Source: Rotaria sordida (Eukaryota > Rotifera > Eurotatoria > Philodinida > Philodinidae). Taken from it: a stretch of 64,000 nt of DNA. The position numbers were made by a program, and so were the translations under genes. Below the pieces are notes generated by a model. That model did not search any database. It saw only the letters and a list, made by a program, of their open reading frames with translations, and had not been told where the DNA came from. This document shows positions 1-13,222 of the stretch, piece by piece. Numbering within the stretch: the stretch's first letter is position 1; every line of letters begins with the position of its first letter. The stretch lies in the NCBI GenBank assembly GCA_905250125.1, contig CAJNOL010001376.1:1-64000 (forward strand). The letters are read 5' to 3'.

Positions 1-230
1 TCTTGTCTGAACTTGAAATATATCTTGACTATCTTATGATTCTTGCCTAATTCTTTTATTTCTGATCAATCAAGCAAGATTCTGGTCATCTTGAGCTCCA
101 GGGAAGATTCTTTTTACTTTCCTGTGGAAAGGAATCTTGCCTGAATACAGGAATCTTGTCTGAAAGTCAAGAAAAACAAGAATCTGGAAAGAACGAGGCA
201 AGATCGTCGACTAGTGATCTATAGAGGTTG
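1..230. repeat. Diverged dispersed repeat, copy A
   Basis: The segment repeats the word GAATCTTG and variants, and ends with AAGAAAAACAAGAATCTGG followed by GTCGACTAGT. A similar order (AAGAATCTTGCC, then AAGAAAAATAAGAATTC, then ACGTCGATTAGT) occurs at 60440-60590 in the same orientation. The two copies are clearly diverged and I cannot define ends or terminal repeats. No coding frame is seen. Confidence 0.35.
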
Positions 231-3200
231 TGTGCATTCTGTGTTTGTTTTCTCTACATACCAATAGTTGTACTATCAACGACGGAATCTCTGTATATCA
301 TAACTATTTCTTTAATTTAAAACTCGGCAACAAATCTAAATTCCATTCAATAAATAGACTAACTTGCAACTATTCACAATAAATTTTATGCAATCCTTCA
401 GTTCGATTCGATGAGTTCTTACTGATATCTAAGTTCACTATAATTGAATTCCTCAAATATTTTGATAAATCTACTAATTCGTTCACATTAAAAAGCACAA
501 TATTTGGTCATTTCATATCTTGAAATGCAATACGTTCCAAACAATACGCTCCTGTATGAAAAAAAGGGGAGAAATTCATGCAGGCAATTCACGATTTTAG
601 TTCTCAATTAAGTTATCTTTGAAAACAATGTTCACTGTTTTCTTCCTTGATTGTTTTGTTTTATCAATTCGTCGAAACGAGCTCGGAGTTTTTCGTCGAT
701 TTGATTGTTGTAGAAATGTAGTGTAGTGGGTGTCTATGTGAAAAAGTGCAGACGGTAAAATGAGAGAGATGAAGAGACAATAAGGGTCACCGTGTTCTGT
801 CGTAATGCATCAGGTAAATCATGTCCTCGTTTGTGTACAATTTGTGATAGTTGTAAATATCATTGTTAGAATACTTTCGGACTAGTTTTCATTGTTGATG
901 GTAGTTATTTAAGTGAACTGTTCATGTTTTACTTTGAAGTGATTCATATTGTAAGGATTTATGCGAGGTCCAGCATGAATAATTTATTTAAGTACTTTAG
1001 TAATGTGTGATCGGAAGTAGATGGTGCTCTGGAAAAGTTGAATTGAAGAAGAAATTTTTTATTGAATCTATATACACTGAACTATCAATGAATGTTCTGT
1101 TCGTCTGTGTATTCAAGTCAATTTGCCTTTTTTTTTGTTCGAAACTGAGATTCAAATGTAACTTCATCTATCAGTAACATTTAAGTATGAATAAGGCATT
1201 ATCAACGAATACAACGTGAATCCAGGTATTTCATGATCAGTTCTTTACAGAAGTTTTTAGATGTTGCTGCATTAGTTCTCATTTCCATTATTCTAATTTT
1301 GTCTTCGTTACTCTACTTTGTTTTTTTACTTGTTTTCTTTTTTGTTTTGGTGCTCTTGCCCATGAACTGTTATGCTAAGGATTTTAATCTAAACACATTG
1401 GTTTATCATTATTAACTCTTTTGTTTTGAACTTGGTCGAAATACTGAAAATCAAGCTTCGAGTTTTTTATATAGAACTTGTGTTTTTGTTTAGAGATAGA
1501 TTCATTTGTTGTTCTCTTCGTTTAGTTTAAGTACATTCATACCAAATTATGTATTCGTCGAGTTTTGATCAGCGCGACGAGAGAAAACCTATTGGAAAGA
1601 ACATTCGACTATTTAATGTCAATTAAACCAGTTTGAACTTTTAAAAATATTTAGTTTCCGGTAATAACAATCATATTCAACTAATACTTTGCATTATATG
1701 TTTCTATATAGAATACAGACAAGTATGTTTTTTACATTCAACTTTTGAGTGATTCTTCAGTATAGTTCAGTTTCGTATAAAATCATCAAAAATCTGCAAT
1801 TTATTTTCTATTAGTAATATACAATGAAATAGCGATGCAATAGTTACAAACAGACGTTGAAGTTCTGAAAACTTTTAAAATATTTCTTCTAAAGACATAG
1901 AAAAGAGCCAGTAATATTTGACTGTGTTGTTGTTCCACTATTCATTTCCATAAATTTTTTTCTAATACTCAAATTACTCTTCGTTTTGATGTTTCTATAA
2001 GCATAAATCTGCTATTTACTGTACTAAAAACTGTAACAGATAGACTTGTGGAGGTGTCTTTGGACATCATGTATTGTTACGTCACTCACACCCACAAACT
2101 CTACAATACTCAAAATATTGATATAGGTATTTTCAGAAATCTTGAAGTGCCTATAAATAATAACAAAATCCTTGAGAAAGCTTCGATGGAGGTTCATAGG
2201 TTTTCAAATATACTAGTTCATTAAAATTTCTTGTCGAGCATGTTTATTCTTCAAATAACTAATTGTTTTACTATTGTATTGAGAGTTATTATTATCCAAA
2301 AAACATTTTGATACACAATTTATATCAATAGACTGGCTTTGAGTACTTGATGGATATTAGAAACAATTTAGAGTGAAATGTCGATTGTATTATAAAAATA
2401 TCAATAGAAGACAAACGTTTCATAATGACCTATGTCAACATCTGGATGTGTTGAGTTGACTTCAATCCATTCTTGAAATCGTTACTAGCCAAACTTGGGA
2501 CCTTCATTATCAACAGTAATATTAAGAACATTCTCTTTTGTTCTTACCGCATATATGGAGAATGATTTTGTTGACTGAATGGGTCCACTTGCATCTCTAT
2601 ATCTGTTTTCTTTTTGTGATTGTTTTTCTCTAATTTGATTAAAAATGCAGCATTTCTAGTCTAATTGTGTAAGCACTTCGAAGCGTAGCAATAAACAGAT
2701 AAAATAAAAAGAAAACATAATAAGAACCTTCTATCAATCACTGTTATTATTTTCTTGAATATACTCTCTGTTCATTTAATACATTCATAGAAGATATGAG
2801 ACTGATTTTCTTTCTTTCTAAATAAATTTCATCTGCTACTTTTCTTTTTTTTTTAAATATTTACTCAATAATCAAATTAAAGTATTGTAAAATATGTTGT
2901 TCTGCATTTACAAGAAATACAGCGCGTCTATCTGCATTCTCACTCGAATAAAATGAGTTTCGCAGATTCCAGTTTCGAAAATGACATAAAACATATTTAG
3001 TTTTATGAACGAATTGCACACCACTCAATCTTTTGATGCTTTCCACAACTGATCTGAATTTTATCATAATTTCTCACTTTTACTTTTTGCTCGTCATTGG
3101 TGAAGACAAACATAAATGAAAACAAAGAGTAAATCGAATACAATTTTAAACATATAATTCATCTTGATTACTTAATACAATAAAACTCGAAAAATACTGC

Positions 3201-4582
3201 AAAGTTTAGTGTATTCACACCCTTACTTTTGAATATTTTTGATTGTTCACTTCATGATACTCTGTGTTTTATCCGATAAAATCATGTAGGTGTAGTTTTG
3301 TTCTCTTTACACTTTCATTTAAAAAATCTATTCTTTTAATAGGTATTTCTAGAGAATATCAACTTGAAAATAATTTTTAAGGGACATTCAATCAATTCTT
3401 TCATCCATAATGACTCGCTTTTGGAACGATATTATTTTAAAAAACTAAACTCAGTTAGAGATCCGAAAACTTTCGCTATGTTAGTTACGACAATGTTCTC
3501 GCGCCTTAGAATATGACAAACTAAACAACTGTAGACTAAATAACTTTGTTCTCTAGACTTCTTGGCAATATAACTGAAGCCCATCCGATGTTTTGTCTTT
3601 TAGAATTAAGTTCTAAGATTATAGAAAAAAACTTATATAGCGTATGTATTTGAATATTTTCGTATTATCTATTGCAATCGGCTATCTTTTTGTCGTTTGT
3701 TTTTATTTACTCTGTGATTCTAATGAAGATCTTAACTTGTCTAAAATTTATCCGAAAACTATCGAAACTTGTTCTGTTTCTATCGTAAACTAGACGAAAG
3801 AGTCAATCATTTCTGATAATGTTCTCATCATGTTTGTTATATTAGTTGATTATGTATTCAAGGCAAGTTTTACCATAGATACGTTCTCTTATTCAAATCA
3901 GTCCCTAAGGAGCTATTCAAATCTCACTAAAAAGTTATGTTAAGTCGTAATAATCGAACATGAATGATCGGAAAGACGAGTCAGATCATCCAATTGGTGG
4001 ATAGTTGAAAACTCACCTATTGTTTTTTGCTTCTGTTTCGAAAAATATGTTTCATTGCAACAATTTTTTAGTAATATCGAAATGTAGTATCATTGACCGA
4101 TTTAACATATTTTGGAAATCATATGTTTGGTAGATGACCTGGTTAGTAAGAAGTTTAAAAAAAAACAGTTATCAAAATCCGTTGAGTAGAAACTGAGATA
4201 TGAGCGTTTTACTGTTGACGACTCAATGGTACAATACGAGCGTAATTCATCCATCAACATTGTGCTAAAGCAATGCATATTTTTTGTTTTTGAATAAACA
4301 TATAGAAAGCTCTTTTCATGCAGATTCTAAAGAGTTGTTTCTAAGTTCTCTGATGTATGTTGTAGTCGATGAAAAGGAAAGATAGATTACTTCAGAAAAC
4401 TTTGCATCATACGTGAAATCAATTATGTTGTATTTTCAATCGTAAGTTTCAACAATTAGTATACAAAAATTGTTTACAAAGAAAAAGAAGAAATTATTGT
4501 CTTCAATATTAAGCATCAGATAAAAGCCATTCTTGATCTTAATTCTATCAAATAGCATATATAACTAGAATAATGTATATAT
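1..4582. other. AT-rich non-coding region
   Basis: I see no convincing gene here. The two open frames of 60-68 codons are AT-rich; one is simply a run of Leu, Val, Ile and Phe codons. The first 230 bases carry repeated GAATCTTG-like words and resemble a stretch near 60.44-60.59 kb. A single short TCACACCCAC tract lies near 2089. Confidence 0.5.
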
Positions 4583-7500
4583 TTATATAATCGATCTTAC
4601 TAGTCCATGATTCATCATATCATGCATCTGTTCTTGCAAATCATGCAGTCTTGAGACAAAAAAAGAAACTTTCCATTCTTATAAAATAAAAAAAAGAAGA
4701 ACTATGAGTCTTACTTTCGTTCAATATTTTCTATTGCAGCTTCAACTGGATCTTTCTTTCCATGTTTTAAAATATAACTCCAATAATCATCAGCTATAGC
4801 ACTTTCATGTTGCATTGCATTACTAACTATTATTCGTAGAAAAAAGAAAAGTTTCACATTTTTTTGATTTATTTCAATTATTATACGAAATATATTTACT
4901 TTTAAATTCTTCTCGCACTTCTGTTTCACTTGAATCAATTGAATCCTTGGAAATTTCGCAGGCAACTATAAAATCAAATAAGATAACATAGTGTTGATGA
5001 ACAAATTATATAAAAATAGAAATGTTAGTACAATCCCTATGCCATTAATATATGAAACATGATTAGAAATGTACCGAGATCCAAAGTCTTAGTCCCGAGC
5101 AGGGGCGTAGTCATAAGTTTTCTCAAGAGAGGAGTTTCTGCCAGCTCTCCAGACATTTTTTTATGCCAAGGAGTATCCCGATACCTTGAACATCTCCCTC
5201 GTCTTGATATTCTCCTAAACATGATGTAGCTGCTATTAGTAATTCAAAGGAGAATTGTTTTATTTTATTTATTTTATAATGTATTTCAAAATCATCATCC
5301 TCTTACTTATTTATTTAGAGGTGAAATTAGAAACTAATATTTATTGCAAATTAAAAGAAGGATAAATATATTTGAAAATACTTTTTGATAAGAACTAAAT
5401 AGAGCTTCGTGATTTTCACCATGTAAAAAAAAGAGAATAAAACTGTATCCAATCTAAAATACTACGTCAATTTTTCTAGAAAGTTTTTCTGTGTTATCCG
5501 CTAAAGTTTTGTAAAAAAAACTGAGACTATTTAATAGGTTTCGAATGAAGACTTGTTAGTCAAAAAGTCGAAAAAAACGTTACGATTTTATGAAAAATTG
5601 TAGTAAAATATGAATAACTCATGATTAAATTATTGAACTTCAGTTAACAAGTCTGATGCACTACTGAAAATTAAAATTCTAAAATGTTTATATTAGAGAA
5701 TATTTTCTGTTTTAGAGTCGAAATAAATACACTTCAAAAACTTTGTCAGAAATACTTATCCTTCTTGTATTTTGAAATGCATATTAGTTCATATATTACA
5801 ATAAGACTCTATCGATCTACTACTATTTTTAAGCATGGGTCAACAGCATCTTGCAAAGTTGATAGCGAGACTTCAGAGTATCTACTATCATGGTCTGCAC
5901 GTAGAATGTGATGATTTACTTTTTTTGGTTTGATACTTTAAACGCTATTTTGATTCATGTTTAATAAAGAATCATTAATTATATATAGTTTAACAGTTAT
6001 TTCGTTATCAAAATACATAATCTCTCTGAGAGTGTATGGAAGACATATATTCAAATTTCTACACGCTATATGTTTGGCAATATTCTATTTCAACAGTTGT
6101 TTTTAAATAAAATACCATGTTGACATTTTTGGTGATAATATTGAATTTTTTCAATTATATAACGAATAATACTATACAAATAATAAATAGTATTAAATGG
6201 TGGTGGTAATGGAGGTTTATTATTATATTCATAAACAAGTAGAAAACGTTGATAACTCCATATTCGATGAGATTGCATTTGAACATTTTCAATTGTAATA
6301 CTTAAATAACAGAAAAATAAACATAAGTTCACATATTATATTAAGAATTTTTCTTTTTTTGTCTCACTTAAATAAAGCAACAAGTACATTAAGAAGAAGT
6401 ACACTAGAAATAACAACAAATAGTATAGTCAATATAAAAGTTACAATAGAATATGCATTTATACCATCTAAAGAAAATAAAAGAATCTTTATTATAATTA
6501 TATATATTTAATTTGAATTATATTTATCAATAGGATCTACTTGTCCGAAAATTTTCCAAACACCAAAATTTGTAATATCATGTAATAATTGCCATGTCCA
6601 TAAACCACTTCTATCACCTGTTATTGATCTATTACTATTATAATTCCAAGAAATTTGATTATCTGTAGTTATTAATGACCATGATGATATTGAATATCCA
6701 AGAAATAAATGCGGAAACTTCGGATTTAAATCCGAGAGTTATGTGTACTTCAAAAAGTGAATCAGACGAATCAGTCATGCTAGAATGTGTGGACATCAAA
6801 ATGATACTGGGGAACCTACCCTCTAAACTGTTGATTTCTATTGGGTATTGCCAAACCAATAGGACTTGGGACCGAATACAGCTCAAATTTGAACTGTTTC
6901 CCTTGATTTACCCTAAGAAAGTCGTTTTTCCTATAACTTGATTTCTATTGGTCACTGCTTAACCAATAGTATTTCGATGGAAGTGGAGTACAGATTCGAG
7001 TTCTCCACCCCAGAAAACCTCGAAGCATCATCACTGTGATCGGAAGATAGAGCTCTAATTGTGGATCAATTAGATCGTGGACAAAAACATAACCTAGTTC
7101 TGTTTAATTATCTTTGTGATAGGTGAGTCAACCTTCTTGTTTCTTTATGTTTTATATACCATTTTGTAGCTCTTGAAATTCTCTATCGAATGGTATATAA
7201 TAGTTGGGGTTTTAGTTGACTATGATAGGAAAAGTTGTTTACGAAAGCGGGAATGGGTGGATCTTTCCATAGGGAAGGTATAGGGAAAAATGAGTATTTT
7301 TTCAATAACTCAGGAAGGGCTCGGCCAATCCTTCTCATCTTCGAACTCGACCGAGATATTGTTAAGACTGAACTGTGCAAAAAATTTCATCGCGATCTGA
7401 CTCTCCTTTCGAAAGTTATCGTGTATACGGACGGACGGACGGACACACAGACCGATTTTAGTAGTGTACTCACTTTTTGAGTACACAAAAATATGAGAAT

Positions 7501-10500
7501 AAACTATTAATACAAAATATAAATCAAAAGATTAATCAAATCATTAGATACGAACTGTATTAAAAATCATAATCAATTTCGGTCCTAATTTTTCAAAATC
7601 AGTAAATAGTTCTAATGTACGAACATACCAAAGTATCAAATCAAGACATACGAATATTCTGAAAAAAACAAAGATGAATCGAAAAAAATAAATATATTGC
7701 AACTTACTTTGATACAACAAAAAGTTGTTCAAGAACAATAAATCGTGTAATAAAACTTATTAGATATATAATATCGCTCCAATCCTATCAATCATATGTC
7801 ATATTCCTGATATATATTCTCTTTTTGAATCGACAAATAAAAACTAAAAAGAAAAAGAATTTATTTCAATAATAAAATCTATTTTTATATCACTTGGCGT
7901 ATTTCTTCAATAATAAAACTCCAAAAACAAATATGAAGAATTATTTCAGTTATCGATATTGGTAAAATTTGAATCTCAGATTGATATTCATTATAGATAT
8001 TTAATGGAAAATAATCAACAAGAAGAACAAAACTAAATAAACCAAGAAATAAAATATAAAATATCTAATCGAAAAACAAGACGAATAAATTTAAATAATA
8101 CAATTATCTTTACCATATAATAATAGAATCGTACAATAGGTGCTTCATAGAAATATTTTATTTTATCATACCATGGAACTTTCTTACCCGATAAAATGAT
8201 ACATCTTAGTTCATTGACAAACTTTTGATTGATTTTGAGTATTTTGAATCATCTTGAAAAATTATTTAATATATTCATAAAAAGTTTTTTTTTGTAAATT
8301 TTTACTAACTTTTTAAAGTTTTTGTGTGTAAGGTAAAAAGATACAAAATATTGGAAATAATGGAAAAAATAATGAACAAAGAAACACCTTGAAAAATAAA
8401 AATATATATTTTATACGTTATTTTATTGTTTAATATTTACTCGAAAATTAATAGCCGTTCTTTTATAATTAATACATCCAAACCTATAATTTTTTTTTAT
8501 TTTCTCTTTAAAATGCAAAAAAAAATTCGAATCTTACCATTGATGATCAAGATATTTTTGAACACATTTTGATGCAAGAAATGATTTACAATTAATTTTC
8601 CGTGCTAGTTGTAATGGATAAATATCATTAAATGCAACAGCAGGCTGTTTTAGAAGATCAAAAGCAAAATTTTCATTATTATCAAAACATTGATCAATAA
8701 TCGACATAGCATGTATATCAAATTGTCTAAAGACAAAAAGAATTAATATAATCAATTAAAATTATTCGAATTACTCAGCATTTTCTTCATATTATTGTTT
8801 TATATCAACGTCAAGTTCTAAACTTGCTGCACGTCGATAGATTAATGCACCAAATAATGATGCTACTAATGAATTCTATTAAGAAAATTTTATTAAATAG
8901 TGGAACCTATGTTATTAATAAATTAACAATCATATGTTTAATTCATTAGTTTGATCGCTAGAATGAGCATTTGGTTTGAATATGACTAGCGTATTTGATA
9001 TTCAGTGCAATAGTTTGCATATTAAATTTACGTGTTGAATCCTTTAAAACTTACCCAAGTTTTGGAACAAAGGTATGTTGCAAGTTTCAATCGATTAAGA
9101 AAAAGAGCCCATAAAAATAATTCCTGTGGAGCGCCTTTACCTAATGACATATTATCATCTAATAATAAAAAATTATTATTCTTATTTGTATTATCCTATA
9201 AAGATATTTCTAAGAAAATAATTAATAGATCAATATGTTTCATACTAAGATCAAATTAAAATAATCTGAATAAAAGTCTCCTCTTCTACATATAGCATTT
9301 TTTCTTTGCCTTTATGTGGTAATCGATTATTAGTCTAAAAAGAAAAAAAGATTAAAAATTATTATTTTTTTTTCTAGGTTGTTGTTGTTAAAATTAATAT
9401 ACCAATGTTGTTGCATGAAGTTGTTTAAGATCTCCATTTGTCAATTTTTCTAGTGATGTACCAAATTCAATGAGTAATTCAACAAAATCAACATGACCAC
9501 GATGAAGTGTATCAACAAGAGTACGATGTAGATCATCTTCCTTTTATTTATTAAACAAAGAGAAATAATTAGCTAAAAAAACAAACAAATGACATACTTT
9601 CCATTTAGATATTTTCGTATCAGTAAGAAGATATTTTTGAGTATAATTAAATTTATGCCAAGCCTATACATGAATATAAAACAAAAGATCTATTTTTGTT
9701 GTTTATCTTTTTAAACTACTATAGCTAATTTAAGTTCTGCTGTTCGACGATTTCGTTCAATGTGATCATCAGAAAATTTTGTAGCTATAAAAAAGATAAG
9801 CGTTTTCTTTTTTGTAAAGAAGTTCTTATCAATAAGGAATATTTACCATTAAACAAAGATTCTAGAATAGCATCTTCAAGATTTCCATGATGTCGATTAC
9901 TATCAAATTTAAAAATTGTCACTAATTGTTTACGTTCATGTAATACTTGACATAGATTATCTATAACTTCATGGAGCCCTGTAATAGTAGCTTGTGCTTT
10001 AGTCAAACTTTATGAGCAAATAGAGATAATTATTATTCATAATTTATTTTGAAAGTAAAACTTACATCTTATTGATCTTTGTTTCTTTTGAACCACTTTT
10101 AGCTGAACAGGTTTGTAGTCGTGTAGGATAAACATTATCATTACCATTCGTGCTTTCCGTATAATAAGTATGTAATTCAGCAATAAGATCAGCAACACGA
10201 CCTGATTCCTTTAAAAACCAATCAAAGTTTATTTATGTGATTCAAATTTTTCTCTACTTTGATAACAACAACTGGCGTATTCGAATCAAGTGCCTCACAA
10301 ATTGTTCGAATCGATGATAGACCACCTTCAACCAAAACCATAACAATAGGTATCAATGATTCAATTGCTCCGTCTGTAGCAGTATCTATGCTCCTATTTC
10401 GACAATATTTTTCAATTTCTGCTCGTAATGGTAGAATAGTATCAGCATTTGGTTGTCCATCATCAAATAATAAAAAATGAGTATGATTTGGTTCTAAATC

Positions 10501-11397
10501 ACATCGTTTCTCTTGCTTTTCTTTAACAGTATAATGTCCAACTGCATATTGATCATCATTACCCTAAATTAATATTATGTAAAAGAAAACCATTTTTTTT
10601 TGTTCTTCAAATAAATTGTTCTACTAACCATACGAGTAGAATGTGTTATTTTATTAAGATGATGTCTCATGGATGGAGGTATTTCTTTTGTAGTACTCAC
10701 ATCTATAGAAAAAGTTGTCGATTGACAATCAAGTTGTTCATTTTCTGTAGTATAACCCCAATTACCAATACCAATACATGGTACATCAACATCATTTTTT
10801 CGATTTTTATAACGATATTTATTAAGAGCTTCACCAACCTCTTTAACAACACCAGCATTTGTTCCAGCTGTAATTAACCATGCATCTATTCAATCAATAT
10901 TTGTTATTGATTATCTATAGTGAAATTAAATTGTAATTACTTGTCGTAATAGCAGCAGAAACTAAACCACTTTGAAAAATCTTTCTAAGACGTGTTGACA
11001 TATCAAAATTTTTTGCTCCACCAGTTATAGATATAATTAAATCAGGTTTTGGTAAAAGCCAACCTTTTTGCATAAATTTAACAACTGTTGTAGCATTTGT
11101 ATTAAGACTTAACCCTATATATTGTGAAAGACGTGCAGTAGTATCATCTATATTTTCATCAAATTTGATAAAACCATAGCGCTTAGTTAACTCATTTGGT
11201 TCAAAAGGCAAAAAAAATAAATAAATAGCTGTCTTTATTAATGAAGATATTTTTGAACTTACAGATAATTTTGACAAATTTTTAAAATTTCAACCGCCTA
11301 AACTATTTAAAAAAAACAATCATATGGTATTGTCATAGTTCCATCTATCAATTACCGTTTGAACATTTCGTAGTTTCTGAGCGATATTCTCGTCCAT
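4583..11397 (-). CDS. TRPM-family cation channel (multi-exon, transposon-interrupted)
   Basis: Exons read from high to low coordinates give a TRP melastatin channel. The N-terminal homology region is clear at 10.1-11.2 kb, with ISITGGAKNF, AWLITAGTNAGVV and IVMVLVEGG. An ankyrin-like stretch follows at 8.5-10 kb. The membrane part holds APIVRFYYYM (S1), TEIILHICFWSFIIEEIRQ (S2), DWSDIIYLISFITRFI (S3) and LILWYVRTLELF...LGPKLIMIF (S4). Next come a pore loop (FGVWKIFGQVDP), S6 (VVISSVLLLNVLVALF), the TRP region (QRFLLVYEYNNKPPLPPPF) and a short coiled coil ending at a TAA at 4583. Introns are mostly 45-110 nt; one of about 1.1 kb (4977-6111) separates the TRP exon from the tail. A 0.75 kb element lies between S4 and the pore, and I could not recover S5. 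The start ATG at 11397 and the first two small exons are tentative. Such channels conduct cations at membranes; whether this copy works is doubtful. Confidence 0.85.
5037..5230. mobile_element. Possible hAT-type fragment in TRPM intron
   Basis: The sequence CAGGGGCGTAGTCATAAG starting near 5101 has the form of a hAT terminal repeat (CAGGG start). It lies within the long TRPM intron, and the stretch is more GC-rich than its surroundings. I found no matching second terminus or target duplication, so this is at best a fragment. Confidence 0.25.
6742..7487. mobile_element. TIR transposon (non-autonomous) inside TRPM gene
   Basis: The ends are inverted repeats: TGTGTACTTCAAAAAGTGA at 6742 and its near-complement TCACTTTTTGAGTACACA ending at 7487. 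The right end continues into a GGACGGACGGAC run. Inside are two related blocks with CTATTGG and CCAATAG words. There is no transposase; the 60-90 codon open frames here look incidental. No target-site duplication is obvious. The element separates the TRPM S4 exon from the pore exon. The host frame runs into a stop at the left terminal repeat, so it does not read through. Confidence 0.7.
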
Positions 11398-13222
11398 TGC
11401 TGATTTATTTGAATACAAAAGAAAAAAACAAACTAAACTAAAAGCAAACGAGAAAGAAAAATCATTAAGGAAGTGAACAGGCATAAAGAAATTATGCTGT
11501 CATCATTATGAATTTTATAAGAAAGAATTCTTCTTTTCCCTCTTGGAATCAGTGGCAGATCTAGGATTTTGGAAGGAAGTGCGATCGTAGGTAAAAAACA
11601 CATTTTGAAATGCATTCTAGGGATGACGTATAATGTGCTACATTATACTTGTCTGTATGCAGAGACGTCAATATAGTTACGAAGTTTAGGTAATCCGAAT
11701 GCAGTTGTCAACTGCGTATTGATTGCTCGATATATCATTCTCATGTTCTGGGACTGGTCTGATGTAAGAAGATTATTCTCCTGCAAAATCCATGGATTGA
11801 TATGGAAAATACAAGGAACTTTTCTAAACTTGTCATACTTAATCGAGTTCTATAGATTTGCTGAACGGTTTTTCAGAGTTTTTATGAGAAAGAAACAGAA
11901 GGATATGGTCCTTCTCTTCACTCAATACACATCTACATGTATTCACACCCTTTTTTTTTAAAATCTTGTATGGTAGGATTATTGTTAATAAAATATTCGT
12001 TCTTACTTAAGAGAAAAGTGTATTTTTATTGTAGTCTTTATAATGTGATTTTTATTTAAAGTATCTGAATATATGATACTTCATCTCAAAACAGGGTGGT
12101 ACGCATAAGTCAATATCATGTTTCCTGCATTTTTAGTTTGTCTTTGCTTCCTACTTTAGATCACAAATCTTGAAGGTGTGATGGTATCATACTATAGCAG
12201 GGTGTGGGTGTGGGTGTGAATCTGTGTGAGTATGACTATCACTCTTCTACCTACCAACGTCGACTCGTACACATCCCAGAAACACCCACACCCTTTTTTC
12301 GACCAAAGCTGATCAATTGTCCATGTGTTCTACATTTTTTCGAAACCATTAGACAATCCTTTTGTCTATCCATTCCTATTTTGTGATAACTCTCACTCTA
12401 TTGACTATACCATCAAGAGCTAACACACGAGTGAATCATATCAGAACACTGAAGAGTGACAGAAAGATAGAGATACACATACTAGAAGCAATCTAGTTTA
12501 TTCTATTGATATGAATACTATAAACCTGCATATTTCTTTCATAGTGTTATATTTATCTGACCAGAAAGAATTTTCATCAGCCTCATTTTGAGCATAGTCG
12601 AATGACTTGTTAAACATTAAATCATTTGTTTTATATCAGACGAATGGAAAGAAAAAGGAAAACGTTATGTCAATCATCGAGTATATTTTTTTAAACGAAG
12701 GACTACATTATTTGTTGGTTCGAGATTCGAACATATGAAATAAAAATAGTTTCGTTCAATCAATGCGAGACTAACAGTTGAAGCCAAAATCGAACGCGAA
12801 TTTCATCAGTATTCAATTTAAGGATTTGACAAGTTGCAAACGTCTGATAGTGTTACTTCATGATTACGCACATAAACTTCATCAACTGCACTGGTAAATG
12901 GACCACCATATACGGCCGAGTTTTTTGTCGATAAGCTTCTGCTTTCTATTCATAATCGGTTGCATGACCAATTTGAAAAATGACACTTTTGTCTGTAACA
13001 AGAGCAACCAGGAAAGCGATTTAACTAAATTGAGTCCTTTCCGAGTACGATAGATGTCATGTATGCAAACTGCTTGTTTACATACATTTTAATTGAACGT
13101 CTTGTTAGCACTTCGATCAGATTGGTGAATTCGGATAGAATAAAGACAATTGTTTTCGTACACTATAAAAACAACCTCATTGTTCAGTTTGTTTTGTTAT
13201 GATATAAGAATTGCAGAGAGAG
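11398..13222. other. Intergenic, no gene seen
   Basis: This lies between the start of the TRPM gene and the F-box gene on the other strand. It holds a hAT-like end word (CAGTGGCAGATCTAGG at about 11549), a weak TTCACACCC tract near 11950 and a telomere-like hairpin at 12200-12293. The open frames of 60-80 codons are not convincing. Divergent promoters for the two flanking genes could lie here, but I cannot point to a motif. Confidence 0.4.
12200..12293. repeat. Telomere-like TGTGGG tract with inverted partner
   Basis: Three GGGTGT units start at 12200 and decay into TGTGAATCTGTGTGAG. About 50 bases later the complementary pattern ends in AACACCCACACCC at 12293, followed by a T run. The two arms can pair imperfectly as a hairpin. 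Confidence 0.7.

Noticed and set aside
1233-1415. 60-codon hydrophobic open frame
   Set aside because: The composition follows from TTT/CTT-rich sequence; no start context, no neighbours, no family.
7235-7480. 81-codon frame ending GRTDTQTDFSSVLTF
   Set aside because: It is the read-through of the right terminal repeat of the TIR element (GGACGGACGGAC run), not a gene.
12716-12740. Possible tRNA T-arm (GGTTCGAGATTCGAAC)
   Set aside because: No acceptor stem or anticodon arm can be placed around it; it is a chance palindrome.
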